The position numbers and the translations under genes are program-made. The notes under the pieces are model-generated. The model did no database searches and had not been told where the DNA came from. It saw only the letters and a program-made list of their open reading frames with translations. A stretch of 64,000 nucleotides of DNA from an uncultured Collinsella sp. (GTDB taxonomy: Bacteria > Actinomycetota > Coriobacteriia > Coriobacteriales > Coriobacteriaceae): contig CABRHW010000007.1 in NCBI GenBank assembly GCA_902470765.1, positions 30,271 to 94,270 on the forward strand, read 5' to 3'. Positions 24,641-32,749 of the stretch are shown piece by piece; the stretch's first letter is position 1, and each line of letters begins with the position of its first letter.

Positions 24641-25435
24641 GTGCAATACGACGAGCATAAACTGGTCGAGTACTTTGCCGACGCCCCTGCGGGCGTCGGT
24701 TTTTCCGACCTTGACCTCAATAATATTCCGCACCATATCTCGTGCATCATGGATGGTAACGGCCGTTGGGCCACGTCGCGCGGTCTTGCCCGCACCGAGG
24801 GCCACAAGGCAGGTATCGTCTCCCTGCGCGAGATCATTACCGCCTGCGTGCGCTTGGGCGTCGACGTGCTTTCGGCCTATGCGTTTTCCACCGAAAACTG
24901 GAATCGCCCGCAGCACGAGGTCAACGTTCTGATGCACCTGTTTGCTAAGACGTTTATCGACGAGCTGCCGCTGCTCAAGCGCGAGAACGTGCGTGTTGTC
25001 TTTTTGGGCGACATTTCTGCGCTGCCCAAGAAGACCCGCGACGTCTTTGAGCGTGGTCTTGCCGAGTGCGCTGACCATACGGGCATGACGCTGGCACTGG
25101 CCGTTAACTACGGCGCTCGTGCTGAGATCACTCGCGCCGCCCGCCAGATCGCGCTCGACGCCGCCGCCGGTAAGATCGACCCCGCCGCAATTGACGACGA
25201 TATGGTGGCCTCCCATCTTTACACCGCCGGTCTTCCCGATCCTGAGCTTGTGATTCGCACCTCTGGCGAGCTGCGTCTTTCGAACTATCTGCTGTGGCAG
25301 GTAGCTTATTCTGAGTTCTACGTTACCGATACCTATTGGCCCGACTTTGATCGTTGGGGCCTTGTCGACGCCATTTTGGCCTACCAGGGCCGCGACCGTA
25401 GGTTTGGTGGACTGAGTAAGACCGAGGAGGCTTAA
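24641..25435 (+). CDS. uppS: isoprenyl transferase (undecaprenyl diphosphate synthase)
   Basis: cis-Prenyltransferase making undecaprenyl diphosphate, the lipid carrier for peptidoglycan. HISCIMDGNGRWATSRGL holds the catalytic Asp (near residue 36); GHKAG, AFSTENWNRP, and the C-terminal ELVIRTSGELRLSNYLLWQ and FYVTDTYWPDF are diagnostic. GTG 24641 follows the frr stop by one base. An N-terminal stretch of about 25 residues precedes the conserved core. The gene is adjacent to cdsA and dxr, giving a membrane-lipid and isoprenoid cluster. Confidence 0.96.
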   Translation: MQYDEHKLVEYFADAPAGVGFSDLDLNNIPHHISCIMDGNGRWATSRGLARTEGHKAGIVSLREIITACVRLGVDVLSAYAFSTENWNRPQHEVNVLMHLFAKTFIDELPLLKRENVRVVFLGDISALPKKTRDVFERGLAECADHTGMTLALAVNYGARAEITRAARQIALDAAAGKIDPAAIDDDMVASHLYTAGLPDPELVIRTSGELRLSNYLLWQVAYSEFYVTDTYWPDFDRWGLVDAILAYQGRDRRFGGLSKTEEA

Positions 25436-25437
25436 TC

Positions 25438-26331
25438 GTGTCCGATCGTCCCAAGGCATCCACTTCCAAGGCGCCTGTTCCTGCAGCGCCTGCGACGCCT
25501 GCTACGAAGGGCGGCACCGGCTCCTGGCTGGCGGGCTTTATCACCCGTGCCGCCGCCGGCATCGTCTATGCCGTCGTCTTTATCCTGTGCTTGGTTTTGG
25601 GTATTGTGCCCACGGCCATCTTTGTTTCCGTCATGAGCGGCCTGTGCTGCTATGAGTTTTTCCGTATGACAAGGCTCGATGGCAAGATGGCTAACGAGCG
25701 CATGGGTATCGCTGCCGCCGTACTCTTTCCGCTGTCGGCGTTGGGCGATTCGATGTTGCTGAATGCCCTGCTTTTTGCCCTGATGCTCGCTGTGGGCATT
25801 TGGTATGTCTGGTCGCCGCGTACCCGCATCTCTGATGTGGCAGTGACGCTCATGGGTCCCATCTACACTGGCTTTATGCTGTCGGCTATCGTGCTGCTGC
25901 GCGATGCCGTGCCCGGTTTTGCCGGTGCCCTGCTTTCAGTGGGCGTTTGCGCGTCCCTTTGGGTCTCCGATTCGTTTGCCTACATCGTGGGCAGCCGTAT
26001 CGGCAAGCACAAGATGGTTCCCAAGATTTCTCCCAAAAAGAGCTGGGAGGGGTTTGTCGGCGGCATCCTGGGCTCGGTTTTGATTTGGCTCATCCTGTGG
26101 GCGACGCACTTCTACAAGCTCAGCCTGCCCTATGCGCTGCTGTGCGGCGTGGTTGTGTCCATTCTGGGCGTTATTGGCGACCTTATCGAGTCGCGCATCA
26201 AGCGCGGTGTGGGCGTCAAGGATTCCGGCAACCTTATCCCGGGCCACGGCGGCATGCTCGATCGTAGCGATTCGCTTATCTTCGGCTGTATCACCGCGCA
26301 GCTGTTGCTGATGATCGGAGGCGTGCTGTAA
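25438..26331 (+). CDS. cdsA: phosphatidate cytidylyltransferase
   Basis: Integral membrane enzyme, phosphatidate + CTP to CDP-diacylglycerol. After about 25 Ala/Pro/Thr-rich residues there are some seven hydrophobic segments. The family signature is at the C-terminus: SRIKRGVGVKDSGNLIPGHG followed by GMLDRSDSL. The KISPKKSWEGFVGG motif is also typical. GTG 25438 is 2 bases after uppS. The stop TAA shares a base with the dxr ATG (TAATG), so translation is likely coupled. Confidence 0.96.
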   Translation: MSDRPKASTSKAPVPAAPATPATKGGTGSWLAGFITRAAAGIVYAVVFILCLVLGIVPTAIFVSVMSGLCCYEFFRMTRLDGKMANERMGIAAAVLFPLSALGDSMLLNALLFALMLAVGIWYVWSPRTRISDVAVTLMGPIYTGFMLSAIVLLRDAVPGFAGALLSVGVCASLWVSDSFAYIVGSRIGKHKMVPKISPKKSWEGFVGGILGSVLIWLILWATHFYKLSLPYALLCGVVVSILGVIGDLIESRIKRGVGVKDSGNLIPGHGGMLDRSDSLIFGCITAQLLLMIGGVL

Positions 26332-27518
26332 TGTCTTTCCAGACGACGTATGGCTCCGATGGACGTCTCCGCGTTGCCATCCTGGGCTGTACAGGCTCTA
26401 TCGGCACCCAGGCGCTCGATGTGTGCCGCCAGCATGCCGATCGCCTGCAGGTGACGGCGCTGTCCGTTAACTCCAGTACCTCTGAGCTCGTTGCCGCTGC
26501 CCGTGAGTTCTCGGTTCCGGCGGTTGCCGTGGCCGATGCCGCTCATGGCGATGACGCCGTGCTGCAGGAGTTGCCCGAGGGAACGAAGCTCGGCGTTGGC
26601 GCGCAGGCGGTTTGCGAGCTCGCGCGTCGCGACGATGTCGACTGCGTACTCGTCGCTATTGTGGGCGCCGCCGGTCTCGAGGCGAGCCATGCGGCCTTGA
26701 CCTCGAATAAGCGCCTTGCCCTTGCCAACAAGGAGTCCCTCGTCGTCGGTGGCGACTTGCTTATGCCGTTGGCACAACCGGGCCAGCTTATTCCGGTCGA
26801 CTCTGAGCATTCCGCCATCTACCAGTGCTATCTGGGGGAGAACCCGCGCGAGGCCCACTGCATTTGGCTCACCTGCTCGGGCGGTCCGTTCTTTGGCCGC
26901 ACGCGCGACGAGCTCGATCGCGTGACGCGTGCCGATGCCCTCGCGCATCCCACGTGGGCCATGGGTGCCAAGATCACCATTGACTCCGCCACCCTCATGA
27001 ACAAGGGCCTGGAGCGCATTGAGGCCATGCATCTGTTTAACTGCGACCTCGATTTCATTAACGTGGTCGTGCAGCGTCAGTCCAAGATTCACTCTATGGT
27101 CGAGTTCGCCGACGGCTCCGTGATGGCGCATCTCGGTGCATCCGACATGCGTATTCCCATCCAGTTCGCGTTCTCGTATCCCGAGCGTTGGGATACCCCG
27201 GCGCCTCGTATCGATTTCCGCGAGCTGGGGCAGCTCACGTTTGATGCTGCCGACATGGATACCTTCCGCTGTCTGGCACTGGCCGAGCGTGCCGGCAAGA
27301 CGGGTGGCACCATGCCGTGCGTGCTCAATGCCGCCAACGAGGTTGCCGTCGATGCCTTCCTGCACGATGGCTGCAGCTTTACCGATATCGATCGCATTGT
27401 GGAATCCTGCATGGACGCCCACGATATGCAGGCGGTCGATTCGTTTGAGCAGCTTCGCGACATCGATGCGTGGGCGCGTGAAAAGGCTGCGCAGGTGCTC
27501 GCCGCAACCCGTTCCTAA
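26331..27518 (+). CDS. dxr: 1-deoxy-D-xylulose 5-phosphate reductoisomerase
   Basis: First committed step of the MEP isoprenoid pathway, DXP + NADPH to MEP. The NADPH-binding N-terminus is VAILGCTGSIGTQALDVC. LANKESLVVGG, PVDSEHSAIYQCY (metal and substrate binding) and TCSGGPFFG, NPTWxMG-like AHPTWAMGAKITIDSATLMNKGLE are diagnostic. Length of 395 residues is normal. Together with ispG two genes on, it shows that this organism uses the MEP pathway. Confidence 0.98.
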   Translation: MSFQTTYGSDGRLRVAILGCTGSIGTQALDVCRQHADRLQVTALSVNSSTSELVAAAREFSVPAVAVADAAHGDDAVLQELPEGTKLGVGAQAVCELARRDDVDCVLVAIVGAAGLEASHAALTSNKRLALANKESLVVGGDLLMPLAQPGQLIPVDSEHSAIYQCYLGENPREAHCIWLTCSGGPFFGRTRDELDRVTRADALAHPTWAMGAKITIDSATLMNKGLERIEAMHLFNCDLDFINVVVQRQSKIHSMVEFADGSVMAHLGASDMRIPIQFAFSYPERWDTPAPRIDFRELGQLTFDAADMDTFRCLALAERAGKTGGTMPCVLNAANEVAVDAFLHDGCSFTDIDRIVESCMDAHDMQAVDSFEQLRDIDAWAREKAAQVLAATRS

Positions 27519-27543
27519 CCCATAAGGATTGCTTTTTCGTTTT

Positions 27544-28905
27544 ATGGATACTGTTCTGAGCGTTCTCTCATCGGTCTTTTGGGGCCTGCTGATGCTTTCC
27601 GTCCTCGTGTTTTTGCACGAGGGCGGCCACTTTTTGGCGGCGCGTGCCTGCGGCGTCCGGGTGACCGAGTTCTTTTTGGGTCTGCCGTGCCGCTTTGACA
27701 TCCATTACACGTCGCGTCGCATTGGAACCAAGTTTGGCGTGACCCCGCTGCTGCTGGGTGGCTACGCTGCCATCTGCGGTATGGATCCGACCGATGTTTC
27801 GTGCGCCGATCGCGTGCTCGCGGCTATCTATCGTCATGGTCGCGTGACCGTGGCCGACCTTGCTGTCGAGCTCGAGCTTTCCGAGGAGGATGTGCTCGAG
27901 GCATGCGCCCTTTTGCTGGGCTGGGGCTCCATCGCGCCCTGGTATGAGGAAGGGGAGAAGCCCTCGTCGAGCTACTATCCCACCAAATATCAGACGTTGC
28001 CACGAGACACGGCAGGCTATACCACCTTTGATGGTCGCCGTTTCGATCGCGAACATGCGACTGCCGAGGGCGATGTGTGGGAGCTGCCGTGCGGCGAGGC
28101 CGAGTTCCTTGCGCAAGAACGCTCGCACACCTATCTTGGCCAAGGCTTTCTCAAGCGCGCCTTTATGCTGCTCGCAGGCATTATCGTCAATATCTTGACG
28201 GGTTTTTTGCTCCTTATGAGCATCTATTCCATTGCGGGTGTCACCGTGCCGATGGATACCAACGTGATCGGTCAGGTTGACGAGGGGTCTATTGCCGCCA
28301 AGGCGGGTATCGAGGCCGGTGATGCGATCCTTTCGGTTGACGGTGTCTCATGTTCTACTTGGATGGATGTCTACGATGCCATCGGCAAGGCCGCCGGTAA
28401 GGACGATATCGCCATCGAGTACGAGCGTGACGGCAAGCAGCATTCGACCACGGTTGCGCTCAAAGAGGACGAGCGCCTAGGTGTGTATGCCTCTACGCAG
28501 GTGGTCCGTTTAGACCCGATCACCTCGGCGCGTCTGTCATTCTCCTATGTCGTGCAGACAGCGGATGGCGTGATGCGCCTACTCCAGCCGCAGCATACGA
28601 TGGAGATTCTCGATCAGTCTTCTTCGATCGTGGGTATTAGCGTTATGTCCTCACAGGCTGCTGCTGCCGGCCCCGCAACGTTCCTGTCGTTTGCCGCGCT
28701 CATTTCGTTCTCGCTTGGCTTTATGAACCTGCTGCCCATCCCACCACTCGATGGCGGCAAGCTGGTCATCGAGATCATTCAAAAGATTGCGGGCCGCGAG
28801 CTTCCGCTCAAGGTCCAGACGATTGTGAGCTATGTGGGCATCGCGCTCTTTGCGCTGCTGTTTGTCTATATGCTTCGTTCCGACATCCTTCGATTTATTC
28901 TGTAG
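27544..28905 (+). CDS. RseP/RasP-like site-2 metalloprotease (M50) with large insertion
   Basis: Intramembrane zinc protease that trims membrane-bound regulators and signal-peptide remnants. The active-site HEGGH is at residues 25-29 in the first hydrophobic helix, and the second site LLPIPPLDGGKL is near the C-terminus. A PDZ domain (VIGQVDEGSIAAKAGIEAGDAILSVDG) lies between. Residues about 82-190, between GGYAAICGM and the next membrane helix, form a soluble insertion. Its first part (VTVADLAVELELSEEDVLEA) looks like a winged helix. Bacillus RasP also has a long segment here, but not of this sequence. Met 27544 is chosen; the ribosome-binding site AAGGA is 15 bases away, rather far. Confidence 0.9.
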   Translation: MDTVLSVLSSVFWGLLMLSVLVFLHEGGHFLAARACGVRVTEFFLGLPCRFDIHYTSRRIGTKFGVTPLLLGGYAAICGMDPTDVSCADRVLAAIYRHGRVTVADLAVELELSEEDVLEACALLLGWGSIAPWYEEGEKPSSSYYPTKYQTLPRDTAGYTTFDGRRFDREHATAEGDVWELPCGEAEFLAQERSHTYLGQGFLKRAFMLLAGIIVNILTGFLLLMSIYSIAGVTVPMDTNVIGQVDEGSIAAKAGIEAGDAILSVDGVSCSTWMDVYDAIGKAAGKDDIAIEYERDGKQHSTTVALKEDERLGVYASTQVVRLDPITSARLSFSYVVQTADGVMRLLQPQHTMEILDQSSSIVGISVMSSQAAAAGPATFLSFAALISFSLGFMNLLPIPPLDGGKLVIEIIQKIAGRELPLKVQTIVSYVGIALFALLFVYMLRSDILRFIL

Positions 28906-28918
28906 GGGAGTGTTTGGA

Positions 28919-30001
28919 TTGTCTTTATCCCATCCTTTGCCTCGCGAGTTGACGCGCCCCGTGCATGTGGGCGGTGTGCAGATCGGTGGCGGCGCGCCGG
29001 TGGTGGTCCAATCCATGACCTGCACCGATACCGCTGATGCCCAGGCAACGCTTGCGCAAGTGTGCGCGTTGGCGCAGGCTGGCTGCGATATCGTGCGTGT
29101 GAGCGTGCCCACCGAGGCCGCGCTTGAGGGTTTCCGCACCATCTGTGCCGAGTCTCCGGTGCCGATTGTCGCTGATATCCACTTTAACCATAAGCTCGCC
29201 ATTGGCGCCGTTGAGGCCGGTGCCGCCAAGCTGCGTATCAATCCCGGCAACATCGGCGATTGGGCCAAGGTCGATGCCGTGATCGATGCTGCGGGCGCCG
29301 CTGGGTGCGCGATTCGCATTGGCGTGAACGCCGGCTCGCTTGAGCAGGATATCGCCGAGCGCGATGGGCTTACGCAGCCCGAGAAACTCGTGATGTCGAG
29401 CGAGCGTTTCGTCAAACATTTTGAGGATCGCGGCTTTACCAACATCGTGCTTTCCGCCAAGGCACATAGCGTGTCTACGACGCTTGATACCTATCGTGCC
29501 CTGTCGCGCGAAATCCCCCATGTTCCGCTTCATTTGGGCGTGACGGAGGCCGGTACCAAGCTCCAGGGCACCATTAAGAGCTCTGTGGGACTGGGTATTC
29601 TGCTCTCCGAGGGCATTGGCGACACCATGCGCGTCTCGCTCACGGCCGACCCGGTCGAGGAGCCGCCGGTCGCCTGGGGCATCCTGCAGTCGCTGGGCCT
29701 TCGCCGCCGTGGCCCCGAGATCGTCTCGTGCCCCACGTGTGCCCGCTGCCAGGTCAACCTCATCCCAATCGCCGAGGAGGTCACCGAGCGGCTCAAGAAC
29801 TACTCTGCGCCGCTTTCGATTGCCGTGATGGGATGCGCGGTTAATGGCCCGGGCGAGGCCTCTGACGCCGACTTGGGCGTTGCCTGTGGACGAGGTCAGG
29901 CCCTGCTCTTTTCGCACGGCCAGATCATTGGTAAAGTAGCTGAGGACCAAATTGTCGACGCGCTTATGGCCGAGGTCGACAAGCTTATTGAGGAGAAATA
30001 A
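28919..30001 (+). CDS. ispG: 4-hydroxy-3-methylbut-2-en-1-yl diphosphate synthase IspG
   Basis: [4Fe-4S] enzyme converting MEcPP to HMBPP, the penultimate MEP-pathway step. TIM-barrel motifs are VQSMTCTDT, VPIVADIHFNHKLA and KLRINPGNIG. The cluster-binding cysteines are in SCPTCARCQVNL and MGCAVNGPGEA. TTG 28919 follows AGGGGAG and gives the N-terminus LSLSHPLPRELTRPVHVGG, matching the family length of 360 residues. The stop TAA is shared by one base position with the following proS start region. Confidence 0.97.
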   Translation: MSLSHPLPRELTRPVHVGGVQIGGGAPVVVQSMTCTDTADAQATLAQVCALAQAGCDIVRVSVPTEAALEGFRTICAESPVPIVADIHFNHKLAIGAVEAGAAKLRINPGNIGDWAKVDAVIDAAGAAGCAIRIGVNAGSLEQDIAERDGLTQPEKLVMSSERFVKHFEDRGFTNIVLSAKAHSVSTTLDTYRALSREIPHVPLHLGVTEAGTKLQGTIKSSVGLGILLSEGIGDTMRVSLTADPVEEPPVAWGILQSLGLRRRGPEIVSCPTCARCQVNLIPIAEEVTERLKNYSAPLSIAVMGCAVNGPGEASDADLGVACGRGQALLFSHGQIIGKVAEDQIVDALMAEVDKLIEEK

Positions 30002-31723
30002 ATGACCCGAGCAATGTATATGTCTACGCTGTATGCTCCGACGCTCAAAGAGGATCCGGCTGACGCCGAGCTTGCGAGCCATCGTCTGCTGCTCCGTGCC
30101 GGCATGATCCGCAAGGAGGCCGCAGGTCTCTACTCCTACCTGCCGCTCGCCTGGCGCTCGATCCGTAAGATCGAGAACATCGTGCGCGACGAGATGGACG
30201 CCGCCGGCGCCCAGGAGCTCATGATGCCCATCATGGTCGATGCCGAGCTGTGGCGTGAGTCCGGCCGTATCGACGCCTATGGCAAGGAGCTCGTGCGCTT
30301 CGATGACCGTCATGGCCGCGAGTTCGTACTCGGCCCCACGCATGAGGAGACCGTGACTGCTCTGGTGCGCAATGAGCTGCGTTCCTACAAGCAGCTGCCG
30401 GTGAATCTCTATCACATCCAGGACAAGTTCCGCGACGAGTTCCGTCCCCGCTTTGGCCTGATGCGCGGTCGCGAGTTCATCATGAAGGACGCCTACAGCT
30501 TCTCCGCCACGCAGGAGAGCCTGCAGGAGGAGTACGACAAGATGAAGCAGGCTTACGCCAATATCTGCGAGCGCTGCTATATCAAGGCCCTGCCCGTTGT
30601 CGCCGATTCCGGCGAGATCGGTGGCGATACCTCCGTCGAGTACATGGCTTTGGCCGACGCCGGCGAGGCTTCTCTCGTCTATTGCGATGACTGCGGTTTT
30701 GCCGCCGATGATGAGGCTGCAAGCACCAAGGTCGTCGTGACCGAGGGTCCCGGTGACGGTACGCTCACCAAGGTCGAGACTCCGGGCATGGGCACCATTG
30801 AGGCTGTTGCTAAGTTCTTTGGGTTCCCCGAGAACGGCACGCGCAAGTCCCTGGCGCTCATCGATGCCGAGGGCAAGCCCGTCGTGGCCATCGTCCCGGG
30901 CGATCATGAGCTCAACGACTGCAAGGCCGAGCATGTCTTTGGCAAGGGCTATCGCATGATGACCGACGAGGAGCTCCAGACCTACGGTCTGCACAAGGGC
31001 TTTATCGGACCGGTTAACTTGCCCGAGGGCATCCGTCTGGTGTGCGACGAGAGCCTGCGCGAGTCCAAGCAGTGGGCCTGCGGTGCCAACGAGGTCGATT
31101 ATCACTTTACCGGTGCCTGCCCCGAGCGCGACTTTACCGTCGATGAGTGGGCAGATCTGGTCACCGTCGTTGCCGGCGATCCCTGCCCGCACTGCGGCAA
31201 GCCGCTCTCTGCTGCCCGCGGCATCGAGGTCTCTCAGGTGTTCCAGCTGGGCACCAAGTACTCCGAGGCCATGGGTGCCACCTTTATGGACGAGGACGGC
31301 AAGGAGAAGCCGCTCATCATGGGTTGCTACGGCGTTGGTGTGTCCCGCTCGCTTGCTGCCGTCGTGGAGCAGCACAACGACGAACACGGCATCGTCTGGC
31401 CGGTCTCCGTTGCCCCGTACGAGGTCGCGGTGATTCCGCTCGATCCCAAGAAGGAGGAGTGCGCAACCGTCTGCGACCAAATCGTCGAGGGCTTGTGCGC
31501 CGAGGGTATCGAGGTCGTCGTCGACGACCGTGACGAGCGTCCCGGCTTTAAGTTTGCCGATAACGACCTTATGGGATTCCCGTATCAGGTGGTGCTTGGC
31601 AAGCGTGGCCTTAAGAATGGCACCGTTGAGTTCAAGGACCGTGCCACGGGCGAGCGTGAGGACGTGGCGATCGACGAGGTCGTCGCCAAGATTGCCGAGC
31701 TTGTTAAGGCGGCCCGCCGTTAA
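30002..31723 (+). CDS. proS: prolyl-tRNA synthetase (bacterial type)
   Basis: Class II synthetase with the editing domain inserted between motifs 2 and 3. RLLLRAGMIRKEAAGLYSYLPL opens the catalytic domain (split here as HRLLLRAGMIRKEAAGLYSY), then GPTHEETVTALV, RDEFRPRFGLMRGREFIMKD and the INS editing region around residues 230-390. The motif 3 GCYGVGVSRSL and the anticodon-binding C-terminus follow. 573 residues is normal. It closes the pyrH-proS run and is followed by a terminator. Confidence 0.97.
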   Translation: MTRAMYMSTLYAPTLKEDPADAELASHRLLLRAGMIRKEAAGLYSYLPLAWRSIRKIENIVRDEMDAAGAQELMMPIMVDAELWRESGRIDAYGKELVRFDDRHGREFVLGPTHEETVTALVRNELRSYKQLPVNLYHIQDKFRDEFRPRFGLMRGREFIMKDAYSFSATQESLQEEYDKMKQAYANICERCYIKALPVVADSGEIGGDTSVEYMALADAGEASLVYCDDCGFAADDEAASTKVVVTEGPGDGTLTKVETPGMGTIEAVAKFFGFPENGTRKSLALIDAEGKPVVAIVPGDHELNDCKAEHVFGKGYRMMTDEELQTYGLHKGFIGPVNLPEGIRLVCDESLRESKQWACGANEVDYHFTGACPERDFTVDEWADLVTVVAGDPCPHCGKPLSAARGIEVSQVFQLGTKYSEAMGATFMDEDGKEKPLIMGCYGVGVSRSLAAVVEQHNDEHGIVWPVSVAPYEVAVIPLDPKKEECATVCDQIVEGLCAEGIEVVVDDRDERPGFKFADNDLMGFPYQVVLGKRGLKNGTVEFKDRATGEREDVAIDEVVAKIAELVKAARR

Positions 31724-31756
31724 TCGACGTTTCTGCTATTAGATGTAATTGCGGGG

Positions 31757-31802
31757 CTGCTCCGTATCTCTCTTAGGATGAGATGCGGAGCAGTCTATTT
31801 TG
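31757..31802 (+). terminator. terminator of the pyrH-proS operon
   Basis: CTGCTCCGTATCTC / GAGATGCGGAGCAG stem (one mismatch) with a 9-base loop, followed by TCTATTTTGTT. Confidence 0.8.
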
Positions 31803-31823
31803 TTGGAATAAACTCGATGGGTA

Positions 31824-31863
31824 AAGAAAACCCCACAGCCCATATGAGCTGCGGGGTTTTCTT
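31824..31863 (-). terminator. terminator of the minus-strand kinase gene
   Basis: AAGAAAACCCC and GGGGTTTTCTT arms with inner CAGC/GCTG pairing. On the minus strand the stem ends in GGGGTTTTCTTT. Being nearly symmetrical, it may also act on the plus strand. Confidence 0.8.
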
Positions 31864-31895
31864 GTGCCTCCGATGCGAAATAAATCGCTCAGATA

Positions 31896-32660
31896 TTACT
31901 GATAATCGACGACGTCGATCCAGTTCTTCAGGAACTCATCGTTCACGTTGCGCTTACGAGCGAGCTCGGAAGCGGCGACGATGCTCGTCCACTGACGCAC
32001 GACCTGCATGGGCATGTCGGCACGGTCGCAGTAGAGCTCCAGGTAGGCCTCGGCCTGGTCCTTGCTGTTGAGGGCGAAGAGCAGGTAGGTGGTGGCAACG
32101 TCGGCAGCAGGGGAGCCCTGGGTGGCGTGTGCCCAGTCGCACACATAGAGCTGGCCGTCGTCGCCGACGATGACGTTGGAGGGGTTGAAGTCGCCGTGGC
32201 AGACCTTGAACTCCTTGGTCATGCCGTCCAGACGCTCCTGAAGGTTGTAGCGCGTGGTGGCATTGAGCTGATCAAGGCTGTCGATCATGCGGGCGAACTT
32301 GTCGCGCTGACGGTTGAGCAGCGGGGAGGTGTAGCCGTGGATCTCGATCTGGAGGTCGACGAACATCTCGAGGTACTCACCAAAGCGCTGGGGCTCGGCA
32401 GTCATCTTCTCGGCAAGGGTGGTGCCCGGAACCTTCTCGGTCACGAGCGCCCAGCCGTTGGCGTTCTCGAGCTGGGAAACCTCGAGAGCCTTGGGGCTGC
32501 GGATGCCGCACTCATTGATGCGGGCAAGATTCAAAGCCTCGTTGAACACGTCGGAGACAGGCTTGGTCTCGTTAAAGACCTTGACGATCTTGTCGCCCAG
32601 GTCGTAAACGACCTTGTTGCCACGGCGGACGAGCTCGGTCTTGGAATCGGGTAGCAGCAT
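31896..32660 (-). CDS. APH/choline-kinase-fold phosphotransferase
   Basis: Aminoglycoside-phosphotransferase-like kinase fold, substrate unknown. The catalytic loop is CHGDFNPSNVIV (Asp as base, Asn for Mg) and the second metal motif is VCDWAHATQGSPAADVA. N-terminal lobe shows VVYDLGDKIVKVFNE with a Lys. The 254-residue length and overall pattern resemble small-molecule (choline, fructosamine or sugar) kinases, not a known resistance enzyme. ATG 32660 follows GAAAGGATG. It lies downstream of adhE with a hairpin between, so it could receive read-through. I would not infer antibiotic resistance. Confidence 0.8.
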   Translation of the reverse strand: MLLPDSKTELVRRGNKVVYDLGDKIVKVFNETKPVSDVFNEALNLARINECGIRSPKALEVSQLENANGWALVTEKVPGTTLAEKMTAEPQRFGEYLEMFVDLQIEIHGYTSPLLNRQRDKFARMIDSLDQLNATTRYNLQERLDGMTKEFKVCHGDFNPSNVIVGDDGQLYVCDWAHATQGSPAADVATTYLLFALNSKDQAEAYLELYCDRADMPMQVVRQWTSIVAASELARKRNVNDEFLKNWIDVVDYQ

Positions 32661-32693
32661 GGTTGCATCCTTTCAACGATGCGATAGAAGCGA

Positions 32694-32730
32694 CGGCGGG
32701 GGTGTGTGAAACACCCGTGCACCCCCGCCG
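32694..32730 (-). terminator. hairpin between adhE and the kinase gene
   Basis: CGGCGGGGGTG (32694-32704) pairs perfectly with CACCCCCGCCG (32720-32730). Read on the minus strand, the T-run precedes the stem rather than following it, so this may be a partial terminator or an mRNA 3' stabiliser. Confidence 0.5.
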
Positions 32731-32749
32731 CAAAAAACCGTGCTAAAAA

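Noticed and set aside
31896..32660. Antibiotic-resistance aminoglycoside phosphotransferase.
   Set aside because: The fold is shared by many metabolic kinases, and neither sequence nor context points to resistance.
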